Shown: positions 43,807 through 53,225 of the stretch, piece after piece
Position numbering within the stretch: position 1 is the first letter of the stretch
How the letters are laid out: each line of letters begins with the position of its first letter
NCBI RefSeq assembly: GCF_900105195.1
Contig: NZ_FNRX01000002.1
Span: forward strand, 1,054,001 to 1,118,000
Source of the DNA: Rhodococcus pyridinivorans
GTDB lineage: Bacteria; Actinomycetota; Actinomycetes; Mycobacteriales; Mycobacteriaceae
Direction: 5' to 3'
Length of the DNA stretch: 64,000 nucleotides
Made by a program: the position numbers and the translations under genes
The notes under the pieces: generated by a model
What the model was told of the DNA's origin: nothing
What the model saw: the letters and a program-made list of their open reading frames with translations, nothing else
Databases searched by the model: none

Positions 43807-44811
43807 ATGCTGAAGTTGGGATACAAGGCGTCGGCAGAGCAGTTCGGGCCGCGCGAGCTGGTGGAGTTGGGTGTGTTGGCCGAGGCGCACGGGATGGATT
43901 CGGCGACGGTGTCGGATCATTTCCAGCCGTGGCGGCACAACGGTGGGCATGCGCCGTTCTCGTTGGCGTGGATGACCGCTGTGGGGGAGCGCACCGAAAG
44001 GTTGCAGCTGGGCACGAGTGTGCTCACGCCGACGTTCCGGTACAACCCGGCGGTGATCGCGCAGGCCTTCGCGACGATGGGGTGTCTGTATCCGGGACGG
44101 ATCTTCCTCGGGGTCGGCACCGGCGAAGCACTCAACGAGATCGCCACCGGCTACGCCGGCCAGTGGCCGGAGTTCAAGGAACGCTTCGCCCGGCTGCGCG
44201 AATCGGTGCGGTTGATGCGTGAGCTGTGGCGCGGAGACCGGGTCGATTTCGAGGGCGAGTACTACACCACCAAGGGGGCGTCGATCTACGACGTGCCCGA
44301 AGGCGGCATCCCGGTCTACGTCGCCGCCGGCGGCCCGGTCGTGGCCCGCTATGCCGGACGCGCGGGGGACGGGTTCATCTGCACCTCCGGCAAGGGCATG
44401 GAGCTCTACACCGACAAGCTGTTGCCGGCCGTCGCCGAGGGGGCGGAGAAGGCGGAGCGGGATGTGGCGCAGATCGACAGAATGATCGAGATCAAGATCT
44501 CGTACGACACCGATCCGGACAAGGCGTTGGAGAACACCCGGTTCTGGGCACCGCTGTCGCTCACGCCGGAGCAGAAGCATTCCATCGATGATCCGATGGA
44601 GATGGAGGCGGCGGCGGATGCGTTGCCGATCGAGCAGGTCGCCAAGCGGTGGATCGTGGCGTCGGATCCGGACGAGGCGGTCGAGCAGGTCAGGGCGTAT
44701 GTCGATGCGGGGTTGAATCATCTGGTGTTCCATGCGCCGGGTCATGATCAGAAGCGGTTCCTGGAGTTGTTCGAGCGCGACCTCGCCCCGCGCCTGCGCG
44801 CACTGGCGTGA
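43807..44811 (+). CDS. fgd: F420-dependent glucose-6-phosphate dehydrogenase
   Basis: This 334-residue LLM-superfamily enzyme is closely like mycobacterial Fgd1: it starts [13 protein letters not shown] and has VSDHFQPW with D37, H38 and W42 (the catalytic Asp, His and Trp), then [29 protein letters not shown] with the catalytic Glu, and [28 protein letters not shown]. It oxidises glucose-6-phosphate and reduces coenzyme F420. ATG 43807 has CGGAGG upstream. The GTGA overlap with pgi indicates tight coupling. Confidence 0.95.
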   Translation: MLKLGYKASAEQFGPRELVELGVLAEAHGMDSATVSDHFQPWRHNGGHAPFSLAWMTAVGERTERLQLGTSVLTPTFRYNPAVIAQAFATMGCLYPGRIFLGVGTGEALNEIATGYAGQWPEFKERFARLRESVRLMRELWRGDRVDFEGEYYTTKGASIYDVPEGGIPVYVAAGGPVVARYAGRAGDGFICTSGKGMELYTDKLLPAVAEGAEKAERDVAQIDRMIEIKISYDTDPDKALENTRFWAPLSLTPEQKHSIDDPMEMEAAADALPIEQVAKRWIVASDPDEAVEQVRAYVDAGLNHLVFHAPGHDQKRFLELFERDLAPRLRALA

Positions 44812-46484
44812 CGAAAGGCGTTGGCAGAAACATGGATACGGAAACACAGGATGTGACGACCACGGAGGCCTGGCGAGCCCTCGATGCCCATCGCGACGAG
44901 ATCGCCGCGGTGTCCCTGCGGGAGCTGTTCGCGATCGAACCGCAGCGCGCGCAGGCGTTGACCTCGCACGCCGGGGATCTGGTGGTCGATTTCAGCAAAC
45001 AACGTCTCACCGGTCGCACTCTCGAACTGCTCCTCCAGCTGGCGGAGCAGACGGGTGTGGCCGCGGCTCGGGAGGCGATGCTCTCGGGTGCGCACATCAA
45101 CGTCACCGAGGATCGGGCGGTGCTGCACACCGCCCTGCGTCTGCCCCGCGATGCGCAGTTGATCGTCGACGGGGTCGATGTCGTCGCCGATGTCCACGCC
45201 GTGCTCGACCGGATGGGCGAGTTCACCGACCGCCTCCGCAGCGGCGACTGGCGCGGCGCCACCGGGCAGCAGATCACCACGGTGGTCAACATCGGCATCG
45301 GCGGCTCCGATCTCGGCCCGGCGATGGTCACCCGCGCACTGCGGCGCTTCCACGACGGGCCGGCGACGCGGTTCGTCTCCAACGTCGACCCCGCCGATCT
45401 GACCGCGGCACTGGCCGACCTGGACCCGGCGACGACCGTGTTCATCGTCGCGTCGAAGACGTTTTCCACCCTCGAAACCCTCTCCAACGCCACCGCCGCC
45501 CGCCGCTGGCTCGTCGACGCCCTCGGTGAAGATGCGGTGGCGAAGCATTTCGTCGCGGTGTCGACGCACACCGAGCGGGTGGTCGAGTTCGGCATCGACC
45601 CGGCGAACATGTTCGAATTCTGGGACTGGGTCGGCGGCCGTTATTCGGTCGGCTCGGCGATCGGGCTGGCGGTGATGTGCGCCATCGGACGCGAGCGGTT
45701 CGCCGAGTTCCTCGCCGGCATGCACACCATCGACACCCACTTCGCCACCACCGCCCCGGCACGGAACGCACCGTTGCTGGCGGGGGTGATCGGGGTGTGG
45801 AATGCGAGCATCCTCGGTTATCGGTCGCGCGCGGTGGTGCCCTATGCGCAGGATCTGGCGCGGCTGCCGGCCTATCTGCAGCAGCTGACCATGGAATCGA
45901 ACGGCAAATCCGTGCGCGCCGACGGCACACCGGTGGTGTGTCCGACCGGGGAGGTGTTCTGGGGTGAGCCCGGTACCAACGGTCAGCACGCCTTCTTCCA
46001 GCTGTTGCACCAGGGCACCGAGATCGTCCCCGTCGACTTTCTCGGCCTCGCCCGTAGCGGCGACGACCTGCCCGCCCGCGACGGGCAGACCAGCATGCAG
46101 GTGTTGTTGCTGGCGAACATGTTCGCCCAGGCCAAAGTGTTGGCCTTCGGGCGTGATGCCGACGAGGTCCGCGCCGACGGCGTCGACGAGGCGTTGGTGG
46201 CGCACAAGGTGATGCCCGGGGATCGGCCGTCGACGACGATCCTCGCCCCGGAACTGACCCCGTCGGTGGTCGGGCAGATCATCGCCTTCTACGAACATCA
46301 GACCTTCGTCCAAGGCGTCGTGTGGGGGATCGACTCGTTCGACCAGTGGGGCGTCGAACTCGGCAAGACCCAGGCCACCGCCCTGCAGACGGTGCTCGCC
46401 GGCGACGAGATCCCCGACACCGGCGACGCGTCCACCGACCACCTGATCGAGGTCTACCGCACCCTGCGCAACGGAGGGAGGTAA
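44808..46484 (+). CDS. pgi: Glucose-6-phosphate isomerase
   Basis: This 558-residue protein has [61 protein letters not shown] and QWGVELGK, all PGI signatures with the catalytic Glu, His and Lys. It interconverts glucose-6-phosphate and fructose-6-phosphate. GTG 44808 overlaps the fgd stop; ATG 44832 (MDTETQD) is an alternative. Coupling to fgd would keep F420 reduction supplied with glucose-6-phosphate. Confidence 0.95.
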   Translation: MTKGVGRNMDTETQDVTTTEAWRALDAHRDEIAAVSLRELFAIEPQRAQALTSHAGDLVVDFSKQRLTGRTLELLLQLAEQTGVAAAREAMLSGAHINVTEDRAVLHTALRLPRDAQLIVDGVDVVADVHAVLDRMGEFTDRLRSGDWRGATGQQITTVVNIGIGGSDLGPAMVTRALRRFHDGPATRFVSNVDPADLTAALADLDPATTVFIVASKTFSTLETLSNATAARRWLVDALGEDAVAKHFVAVSTHTERVVEFGIDPANMFEFWDWVGGRYSVGSAIGLAVMCAIGRERFAEFLAGMHTIDTHFATTAPARNAPLLAGVIGVWNASILGYRSRAVVPYAQDLARLPAYLQQLTMESNGKSVRADGTPVVCPTGEVFWGEPGTNGQHAFFQLLHQGTEIVPVDFLGLARSGDDLPARDGQTSMQVLLLANMFAQAKVLAFGRDADEVRADGVDEALVAHKVMPGDRPSTTILAPELTPSVVGQIIAFYEHQTFVQGVVWGIDSFDQWGVELGKTQATALQTVLAGDEIPDTGDASTDHLIEVYRTLRNGGR

Positions 46485-46487
46485 GAC

Positions 46488-46787
46488 ATGCCCGCGCTGA
46501 AGTTGCTCTATCTGCCGCCTCCCGTTACCGAGGAATGGGATTGGCAGATGGACGCGGCTTGTCGCGACGCAGACGGATCGTTGTTCTTCCACCCGGACAA
46601 CGAGCGGGGCGACGCGAGGGAGAACCGGATAGCTTCGGCCAAGAAGGTCTGCGCTCGTTGTCCGGTGCGGGAGAAGTGCCTGCAGTACGCCCTCGATTCC
46701 GGTGAACGCTACGGGATCTGGGGTGGGCTCACAGAGGACGAACGCACCCGGGTGAGGAAGGCCCGCCGGCGCCGCACGAGCCGGTGA
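46488..46787 (+). CDS. WhiB-family iron-sulfur regulator
   Basis: This 99-residue protein has four conserved cysteines in DAACRDAD, VCARCPVREKC (C25, C55, C58, C64) for a [4Fe-4S] cluster, then the G(I/V)WGG turn GIWGGLTEDER and a basic C-terminus. It probably regulates transcription with sigma factor. GGAGG precedes the ATG 3 bp after pgi, so it may be in the same operon. Confidence 0.92.
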   Translation: MPALKLLYLPPPVTEEWDWQMDAACRDADGSLFFHPDNERGDARENRIASAKKVCARCPVREKCLQYALDSGERYGIWGGLTEDERTRVRKARRRRTSR

Positions 46788-46800
46788 CGTCCGCTCGCCC

Positions 46801-48204
46801 TCACCCGCCGGAGACGACTTTCCCGATGACCCGCGCGGCCTCCCGGAAGGCCGCCGGATTCGGTCCTGCGTAGTTGAGCCGGAGGTACTGACCGGTGGGC
46901 TCCGCCGGGAACCACTCGTCACCTGCCGCGACGAGCACCCCGGCGGCCTCGCACTCGTGCGCGACGGCCTCGGCGTCGACGTCGTCCGGGAGCCTGCCCC
47001 ACAGGTTGAGCCCACCGGACGGTAGCCCGTCGACAGCCACATCCGGTGCGAGCTCACGAAGTTCGCTCACGAGAAGGTTGCGGCGCGATTCGAGCTCGCG
47101 CCGCACCGCCCGCAGATGGGTCTGCCATGCCGGCTGGGTGACGACGTCGAGCGCGACCGTCTGGAGAACGCCGCTCACATAGACGGATTCGGCCTGCACG
47201 TCGGCGAGGATGCGTTCGCGAGCCGGTCCACGCGCGACGATCGCCGCGACCCGCACCGACGGCGCGACACTCTTGGTCAGGGAGCGGACATAGACGACGT
47301 GGCCCGAATCGTCGCGGGCGAACAGCGGAACGGACGGGGCCGAGATCGCGAAGTCGTGGGCCCAGTCGTCCTCGATGACGAACGCTCCCGCATCGCGCAC
47401 GACGTCGAGGACCCGCTCGCCGGTCGACGACGACCATTGCGCCCCGGTGGGATTCGCGAAGTTCGGTTGTGCGTAGAAGGCGCGGGCCCGGGTCCGATCG
47501 AAGGCGCGGGCCAATTCGTCGGGATCGGGCCCGTTGGGTCCGCTGGAAACCGGTGCGAGCTGCACGCCGGCCTTCGTGGCCGCGAGGATTGCACCCCAAT
47601 AGGTCGGTGACTCCACGATGAGGGGATTACCGGCGCCGACGAGTGCGCGGAAGATCGACCCGAGCCCGCTCTGACTGCCGGGGGTGATGATCACGTCGCC
47701 CGCGGACGGCGGGGCCGTGCGCGCGTTCGTCGCTTCCGACAGCTCCGCGGCGAACCACTCCTGCAGTTCGGGAAGTCCTGCAGCAGGTGTCCGTCCTACG
47801 GCGGCGTCGCTGCGGGCTGCGCGTGAATATGCTCCGCGGACAAGGCGTTCGGGAAGCAGCGTGCGGTCGGGATAGCCGGAGTGGAGTGAGACCACATCGT
47901 TGGACACGGTGCGCAGGGCGGCGGAGGCGCGAGGCAACGAGGGAGCCGTTCCGAGCGCTTCCGTCTGCCAGCTGTGATCGATCGTGTTCGACGTGCGGAT
48001 CCGGCGGACGAAGGTTCCCACACCGGTGCGACTCTCCACGAGACCCCGGGTCTGGAGTGTCTTCAATGCTTTCTGCACCGTGACGGGGCTGACGCCGTAC
48101 TGCGCGACGAGCGATCTCGTCGACGGCAACCGGGCGCCGGGTGCTGCGGTGGCGATCCACCGGGTCAGTTCCGCGACGAGCTGGGAACTGCTACTGTTCG
48201 ACAT
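46801..48204 (-). CDS. MocR-type regulator (GntR HTH fused to PLP aminotransferase fold)
   Basis: This 467-residue protein has an N-terminal GntR winged helix (LPSTRSLVAQYGVSPVTVQKALKTLQTRGLVESRTGVGTFV, about 22-65) fused to a fold-type I aminotransferase domain with PGSQSGLGSIF, QPNFANPTGAQ and the PLP-lysine stretch VRSLTKSVAPSVRV. MocR proteins regulate neighbouring genes, often for vitamin B6, GABA or transporter genes. Its ATG overlaps the divergent transporter's ATG (CATG). Confidence 0.9.
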   Translation of the reverse strand: MSNSSSSQLVAELTRWIATAAPGARLPSTRSLVAQYGVSPVTVQKALKTLQTRGLVESRTGVGTFVRRIRTSNTIDHSWQTEALGTAPSLPRASAALRTVSNDVVSLHSGYPDRTLLPERLVRGAYSRAARSDAAVGRTPAAGLPELQEWFAAELSEATNARTAPPSAGDVIITPGSQSGLGSIFRALVGAGNPLIVESPTYWGAILAATKAGVQLAPVSSGPNGPDPDELARAFDRTRARAFYAQPNFANPTGAQWSSSTGERVLDVVRDAGAFVIEDDWAHDFAISAPSVPLFARDDSGHVVYVRSLTKSVAPSVRVAAIVARGPARERILADVQAESVYVSGVLQTVALDVVTQPAWQTHLRAVRRELESRRNLLVSELRELAPDVAVDGLPSGGLNLWGRLPDDVDAEAVAHECEAAGVLVAAGDEWFPAEPTGQYLRLNYAGPNPAAFREAARVIGKVVSGG

Positions 48205-49123
48205 GAGATTGAAGAGTAGCGCTATCGTGTCCGGCAGGCCAGTGCTATCGTCCGATCCTCGCGGGCTCGCCTGGGGTCTGCTCGGCGTCGCAGGCTTCTC
48301 CCTGACCGTGCCGCTCACCCGCATCGCCGTCGAGAACGGGGCGATGTCACCGCTGTTCGTCGCCGCCGGCCGCGCGGTCGTCGCGGCGGTTCTCGCCGCT
48401 CTGGCGCTCGCGCTCACGGGGCAACGACTCCCGAACACGCATCAGTGGCGCAGGATCGCCGTCGTCACAGGTGGGGTGGTGATCGGATTCCCCATGCTCA
48501 CCTCGTACGCCCTGACCATGGCACCGGCGAACCACAGCGCGATCGTCATCGCGATCCTTCCGGCTGCGACCGCGGTGGTCGCGGTGTTGCGGGCCCACGA
48601 ACGGCCGCCCACCCCGTTCTGGGTCGCGGCGGGTGTGGGGACGGTCGCCGTCATGGCCTTCGCGGGCCTGCGTGGCGGAGGTGCCGCGGGATTCGGTCGA
48701 GCCGATCTGCTGTTGCTCGGCGCGGTGGTCGCCGCCGCCGTCGGTTACGCAGAAGGCGGGCTGCTGGCGCGGGAGATCGGTGCGTGGCAGACGATCTCGT
48801 GGGCACTGGTGCTGGGGTCACCGTTGATGGTGACACTCACCCTGGTCTCGCTCGCCGACGGACCGCCGCAGGGTGGGGTGACGCACTGGGCGTCGTTCGC
48901 GTACCTCGGCATCGTCAGCATGTTCCTCGGGTTCTTCGCGTGGTACCGAGGTCTGGCCATCGGGCCGATGGCTCGGGTCGGGCAGGTGCAACTGACCCAG
49001 CCGATCATGACGGTCGGCTGGGCCGCCTGGCTGCTGGGAGAACCATTGACATGGGCAGTGTTTGCGGGCGGTGCCGTCGTCGTGCTGTGCGCCGGCACCG
49101 CCGTCCGCGTCCGTCGGAATTGA
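48203..49123 (+). CDS. EamA/DMT-family transporter
   Basis: This protein of about 306 residues has around ten transmembrane helices with two EamA repeats (GLLGVAGFSLTVPLTRIAVENGAMSPLFVAAGRA; ADLLLLGAVVAAAVGYAEGGLLAREIG; LGIVSMFLGFFAWYRGLAIGPMARVGQVQLTQPIMTVGWAAWLLGEPL). It is an efflux or uptake carrier of unknown substrate, divergent from MocR. The start is uncertain: ATG 48203 lies inside a possible operator; GTG 48227 or 48242 are alternatives. Confidence 0.85.
   Translation: MRLKSSAIVSGRPVLSSDPRGLAWGLLGVAGFSLTVPLTRIAVENGAMSPLFVAAGRAVVAAVLAALALALTGQRLPNTHQWRRIAVVTGGVVIGFPMLTSYALTMAPANHSAIVIAILPAATAVVAVLRAHERPPTPFWVAAGVGTVAVMAFAGLRGGGAAGFGRADLLLLGAVVAAAVGYAEGGLLAREIGAWQTISWALVLGSPLMVTLTLVSLADGPPQGGVTHWASFAYLGIVSMFLGFFAWYRGLAIGPMARVGQVQLTQPIMTVGWAAWLLGEPLTWAVFAGGAVVVLCAGTAVRVRRN
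48221..48251 (+). promoter_or_regulatory. Direct-repeat operator candidate between MocR and the DMT transporter
   Basis: GCTATCGT occurs at 48221-48228 and 48244-48251, 23 bp apart (about two helical turns), each preceded by AGC or AGT. MocR/GabR-like dimers bind such direct repeats. If used, the transporter's real start is likely downstream. Confidence 0.5.
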
Positions 49124-49248
49124 ACGTCGGTCCTTGTCGAGGAAGAAGTCCCCAGCGCGGGTTGTCGCCGACGACGGGTTCCGTGTTTTCGCTCGGAGCC
49201 ACGATCTCCTCCGTAGCCTGGACGTACCACGGGCGCGGTGGGGTGACG

Positions 49249-50667
49249 ATGAAACAGGCAGTCCTTGTGATGGTGTTGCTGCTGGTCGCGGCCTGTTCGA
49301 ACGCGGGAGAGCAGGAACAGCGGACGAACGTCCCGGCGGTCGAAGCGGACTGCGATGCCGCCGACCACCGCTTCGTCTCGTCCGTCGGCGCCGATGGCCG
49401 CCATTTCGAGGATCAATACGGTGATCCCGTCCTCGTCCGCGGCGACTCGCCGTGGTCGGGGATGGCCGACTGGTCGCCCGAGCAGGCCGAGTTGTATTTC
49501 ACCGACCGCGAGATCAACGGGTTCAATGCCTCGATCATGTCGGCGATCGTCGTGCCGGTGAACGGCGGCCCGAGCTACGAAGGCGCCACCTTCGACGGCA
49601 TCGAACCGTTCGTCGACGGCGACATCACGCAGTGGAACGAGGTGTACTGGTCGCGTGTCGACGACTACCTCCGGATCGCGTGCCGCCACGGGAACACGGT
49701 ATTCCTGTATCCGATGGACGGGTGGAACCTCACCCACGTCTTCGCGTCGACCACGCCGGAACAGGCCTTCGAGTACGGACGGCGGTTCGCGCAGCGGTAC
49801 GCGGAATTCCCGAACATCGTCTGGATGACCGGCGGGGACTACTCACCGGAGGCGGAGGATCTCGCGGCCGGTGCCGAGTCGGATCTCGTGCTGCACGCGA
49901 TGCTCGACGGGATCCGTGATGCCGGCTCCGACGCACCGTTCACGATCCAACTGGGGTGGGACAAGCTGCTGTCCACGGATCACCCGTTCTGGGAACCGGT
50001 CGTGGACTGGAACTTCGTCTACACCTACGCGCCCACCTATCAGGCCGTCCTGCAGGCCTACGAGCGTGCCGACGGAACCCGCGACCCGCGACCCGCACTG
50101 TTCTCGGAGGGCAACTACGAAGGTGAGAACAACCAGGAGGACACGGCACCGACCACCGACGAGACACTCCGACGTCAGGCGTTGTGGGCACTGACCTCCG
50201 GTTCGCCCGGCGAGTTCCGGGGTTCCGACGACTGGGAGTTCCCGGACGGGTGGGAAACCCGTCTGGATACTCCCGCTGTCGCACAGCTGCGAGCGATACG
50301 TGAACTGTGGCAGTCGTGGCCGTGGTGGGAGCTCGTGCCGGATATCGACGAACCGCTCGTCGTCGCAGGTCGCGGCACCCCGTGGACGAGTGACGAGATG
50401 ATCGACGTTCTCGACGACGAGTACGTCACCGCTGCCCGGACACCCGACGGTTCACTCGCCGTCGTCTACCTTCCGACGCAGCGCACGATCCGGCTCGATC
50501 CTGCGTTGGTACCGGAGGAGGCGACCCTCGAGTGGGTCGACCCCGCCGACGCGACCGGGCCTCGGCAGCCGGCGACTTCCGACGAGAACGGCGACATCCC
50601 TATACCGGGGCCGAACACGGATGGAGACGGGGATTGGCTTCTCGTGATCACCGAGCGAGAGGGATGA
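49249..50667 (+). CDS. DUF4038-type glycoside hydrolase-like lipoprotein
   Basis: This 472-residue protein has a signal with lipobox LVAACSNAG (Cys about residue 16). The catalytic-type TIM-barrel stretch shows VRGDSPWSGMADWSPEQAELYFTDREINGFNASIMS, FPNIVWMTGGDYSPE and FSEGNYEGEN with the expected Glu/Asp pair. A C-terminal beta domain follows (about 390-470). DUF4038 includes apiosidase-like glycosidases. Substrate unknown. ATG 49249 has GTG six bases upstream as alternative. Confidence 0.78.
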   Translation: MKQAVLVMVLLLVAACSNAGEQEQRTNVPAVEADCDAADHRFVSSVGADGRHFEDQYGDPVLVRGDSPWSGMADWSPEQAELYFTDREINGFNASIMSAIVVPVNGGPSYEGATFDGIEPFVDGDITQWNEVYWSRVDDYLRIACRHGNTVFLYPMDGWNLTHVFASTTPEQAFEYGRRFAQRYAEFPNIVWMTGGDYSPEAEDLAAGAESDLVLHAMLDGIRDAGSDAPFTIQLGWDKLLSTDHPFWEPVVDWNFVYTYAPTYQAVLQAYERADGTRDPRPALFSEGNYEGENNQEDTAPTTDETLRRQALWALTSGSPGEFRGSDDWEFPDGWETRLDTPAVAQLRAIRELWQSWPWWELVPDIDEPLVVAGRGTPWTSDEMIDVLDDEYVTAARTPDGSLAVVYLPTQRTIRLDPALVPEEATLEWVDPADATGPRQPATSDENGDIPIPGPNTDGDGDWLLVITEREG

Positions 50668-50695
50668 ACTTTGCTGTTCGAGAATGCTGCTCTCG

Positions 50696-51346
50696 TCAGC
50701 GGGCGGCGAATCCCTGCGAGCAGAAACTCCATACCTCGTCGGCCGAGATGAGAAGGGTCGTGGTGTCGTCGCCACCGCTCGACTGGGCAATGGACATCAC
50801 GGTCTGCATTGTCATGGCGGCCATTCGCTTCGCGTTCGTTCCCTCGCGAAGGCTGCCCTCGGCATCGACCTTCTCCATCAGCTCCGTGAACAGCGTGAGC
50901 ATCGGTGCGTGTGCGACCTTCACCTCGGCAGGATGGGTGAGCACCAGCTGCGGCGCGAGGTCGGTGAACAGGGGGCGCGGGGCCGCCGGATCGGGTCGGG
51001 ACGACTCGAACAGCAGTTCCACTGCGACGCGTAGCTGATCGAGAGGATCCTTCTCGTCGGCGGCAGCGGCACGGATCTGATCGGCAGAGCGGCTCAGAGC
51101 ATCCTCGAAGAGTGCCAGCAACAGCTCGTGCTTACCGTCGAATTGTAGGTAGAAGCTGCGAAGCGACTGCTTCGACCGGTCGACAACTTCCTGAACCGTG
51201 AAGTCGGTGCTGCCCTTTTCCGCGATGATCGCCTGTGCGGCATCGAGAAAGCGCTGAACGCGCTGCTCGGCGCGCAGCTTCGCGGTCCGGATGGAACGCT
51301 CCACCGCGCGCTGCTTCCAGGCCGGCTCTTCGCTGGCGCCCGTCAC
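50696..51346 (-). CDS. TetR/AcrR-family transcriptional regulator
   Basis: This 216-residue protein has the HTH RVQRFLDAAQAIIAEKGSTDFTVQEVVDRSKQSLRSFYLQFDGKHELLLALFEDAL (about 25-85) followed by a helical effector domain. GTG 51346 is the best start; an in-frame extension upstream runs into apparent noncoding sequence. It lies downstream of the P450/ferredoxin genes on the same strand, separated by 401 bp with a strong palindrome. Confidence 0.85.
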   Translation of the reverse strand: MTGASEEPAWKQRAVERSIRTAKLRAEQRVQRFLDAAQAIIAEKGSTDFTVQEVVDRSKQSLRSFYLQFDGKHELLLALFEDALSRSADQIRAAAADEKDPLDQLRVAVELLFESSRPDPAAPRPLFTDLAPQLVLTHPAEVKVAHAPMLTLFTELMEKVDAEGSLREGTNAKRMAAMTMQTVMSIAQSSGGDDTTTLLISADEVWSFCSQGFAAR

Positions 51347-51747
51347 TGCCCGGATCGCCCTGTGTCGCGTGGAGTGGACATGGGGACACTGTACCGGAGG
51401 GTAGGGAGGCAACGCGGGGCCGTCCTTCCGCTTTCCGTCCCGACTCGAGACTGTTGCTATCAGAAAAAGAAACCTTGCTCTCATCCCGATACGGCTGATT
51501 CGGGGCCGGAAAGAGGCAAGTCGGAATGCGCACCCGGGACGGAATCCGCTGCCGTTCTCGCCATCCGCTGCGGCAATTCGCTGGTTGTCAGGATGGCCGT
51601 GAGACATCCTGACAACCAACGCGGGGATCGGAGCGCACCCGGCCCCCGTAGACGGGTCATTCCCCGCAAGAGGCTCGGGAGGTGGATTCTCTGCTGGAGA
51701 ATGGAAGGCCGGACGCCGGACCCGTCGAAGAACGGCGCGCTCTGATC
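51347..51747. other. 401-bp gap with a perfect 13-bp palindrome
   Basis: No convincing gene is seen. At 51583-51617, GGTTGTCAGGATG and CATCCTGACAACC are perfect inverted repeats around a 9-nt loop. No T-tract follows on either strand. It lies past the 3' end of the ferredoxin gene and upstream of the TetR gene, so it could be an intrinsic terminator of the actinobacterial I-shape type, or an operator. Confidence 0.65.
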
Positions 51748-51936
51748 TCAGTCGAGCCGGATCGCCCTTTCGGGGCAACCCCCTGCGGCCTCCCGCACGG
51801 AGTCCTGGTGCTCGGCCGGGACCTCGGACATCAGGGTGACGGCGTATCCGCCGTCGCTCAGGTCGAAGACCTCCGGGCAGGCCGCGAGGCAGACGCCGTG
51901 TCCGCGGCAGGCGTCGTCGTCGACGACCACCTTCAC
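51748..51936 (-). CDS. Ferredoxin of the P450-partner type ([3Fe-4S]-like)
   Basis: This 62-residue protein has CRGHGVC (C10 and C16 with His at the second cluster position) and a third ligand in GGCPERA (C54), the pattern of [3Fe-4S] or atypical [4Fe-4S] ferredoxins that serve P450s. An extra C20 (LAACPEVF) is present. ATG 51936 overlaps the P450 stop as ATGA, so the electron carrier is translationally coupled to its enzyme. Confidence 0.92.
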   Translation of the reverse strand: MKVVVDDDACRGHGVCLAACPEVFDLSDGGYAVTLMSEVPAEHQDSVREAAGGCPERAIRLD

Positions 51937-53225
51937 TTCGACTCACCTTCCGCCGGCGTGTACTCGAGGTGCAGGGCGAGCAGGCCACGCAGGATGAAGG
52001 TCGGCAGGTAACCGAACTTCCGGTCGTCCTCGGGGCCGTGCACTTTCTCGGAGATCCGGATCTCGCTGGTGCGCTCGAGCAGGCGCGCGATGCCCACGCG
52101 TCCTTCGGTTCGGGCGAGCGGGGCGCCAGGACACGAGTGCACGCCGCGACCGAACGCGATGTGGGTGCGTGCGTTGCGGCGATCGATGTCGAACTCGTTC
52201 GGGTCGGAGAACTGGCGCGGGTCGCGGTTGGCGGCGCCGTTGACCAGCATCATGATCGTGCCGGCCGAGACGTCGACCCCGCCGACGGTGGTGGGGGTCT
52301 TCGCGAGCCGGAAGTCGCCCTTGATCGGGCTCTCGAAACGCAGCGTCTCCTCGATGAAGTTCGGGATGCGATCGGGCTCGCTGCGCAGGGTCTTCTGGAG
52401 TTCGGGCTGCTCGGCGATGATCCGCAACGCGGAACTCAGCAGACGCACGGTGGTCTCCTGGCCGGCGGAGAACACGTTCGCGGCGATACGCAGGACGTCG
52501 TCGACGGGCGGCAGGGTGCCGTCGGGGAAGGTTGCGGTGGCGAGGCCCGTCAGCACGTCGTCGGTGGGGTTCGCGCGGCGGTCCTCGATGTACTGGCCGA
52601 ACTTCTTGTACAGGAACTCGAGTGGGTTGAGCTTCAGCGTCTCACCCTCGGTGCTGCCGAGCGAGAAGCCTTTCTCCACTTGGATCTTCAGGCCCTCGAT
52701 GAATTCTTGATGGTCACTCTCCGGCACGCCCAGCAGGTCGGCGATGACGAGCATCGCGAACGGAGCGGCGAAGCCGGTGATGTAGTCGCCCTCGCCTCGG
52801 GCGAGCAGATCGTCGAGGAGGCGGTCGGCGATGCGCTCGATGAAGGCCTCGTTCTCCTTGAGCCGCTTGGGCGTGATGAGCCGCATCAGCAGGCCGCGAT
52901 GGTCGGTGTGCTGCGGGGGATCCATGGTGGGGAGCTGGTCGTTCATCGGCAGCGAGGGGCGGTGCTCCTCGATGAAGTCGGTGATGTCGTCGCTCTCGGG
53001 GCAGGCCGGAAGGCCGGAGAACGGACCGGTCACCGAGATACACGACGAGAAGGTCTGCTCGTCGCTCAGGACCTGGATCGCCTCTTCGTAGCCGGTGACC
53101 ATCATGACGTTGTGGTGGGGTTCGCGCGTGACCGGGCATCCCTCGCGCAGGGCGTCGTAGTAGGGGTACGGGTCCTCGACGAGTTCCGGATCGGTGAAGA
53201 AGTTCTTCGTCTCGATGTCGGTCAT
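51933..53225 (-). CDS. Cytochrome P450 coupled to a ferredoxin gene
   Basis: This 430-residue P450 has the I-helix AANVFSAGQETTVRLL with the acid-alcohol pair, ExxR in FIEETLRFESP, and the heme loop FGRGVHSCPGAPLAR. Typical bacterial class I length. ATG 53225 has GGGAGGAA just upstream; the in-frame extension beyond it is rejected. The ferredoxin follows at once; a ferredoxin reductase is not adjacent, but two FprB-type reductases lie in this window. Substrate unknown. Confidence 0.92.
   Translation of the reverse strand: MTDIETKNFFTDPELVEDPYPYYDALREGCPVTREPHHNVMMVTGYEEAIQVLSDEQTFSSCISVTGPFSGLPACPESDDITDFIEEHRPSLPMNDQLPTMDPPQHTDHRGLLMRLITPKRLKENEAFIERIADRLLDDLLARGEGDYITGFAAPFAMLVIADLLGVPESDHQEFIEGLKIQVEKGFSLGSTEGETLKLNPLEFLYKKFGQYIEDRRANPTDDVLTGLATATFPDGTLPPVDDVLRIAANVFSAGQETTVRLLSSALRIIAEQPELQKTLRSEPDRIPNFIEETLRFESPIKGDFRLAKTPTTVGGVDVSAGTIMMLVNGAANRDPRQFSDPNEFDIDRRNARTHIAFGRGVHSCPGAPLARTEGRVGIARLLERTSEIRISEKVHGPEDDRKFGYLPTFILRGLLALHLEYTPAEGESK

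Noticed and set aside
44748..47057. 769-codon minus-strand open frame opposite fgd, pgi and whiB
   Set aside because: Lies opposite enzymes with clear catalytic motifs and reads as His/Arg/Gly-rich noise.
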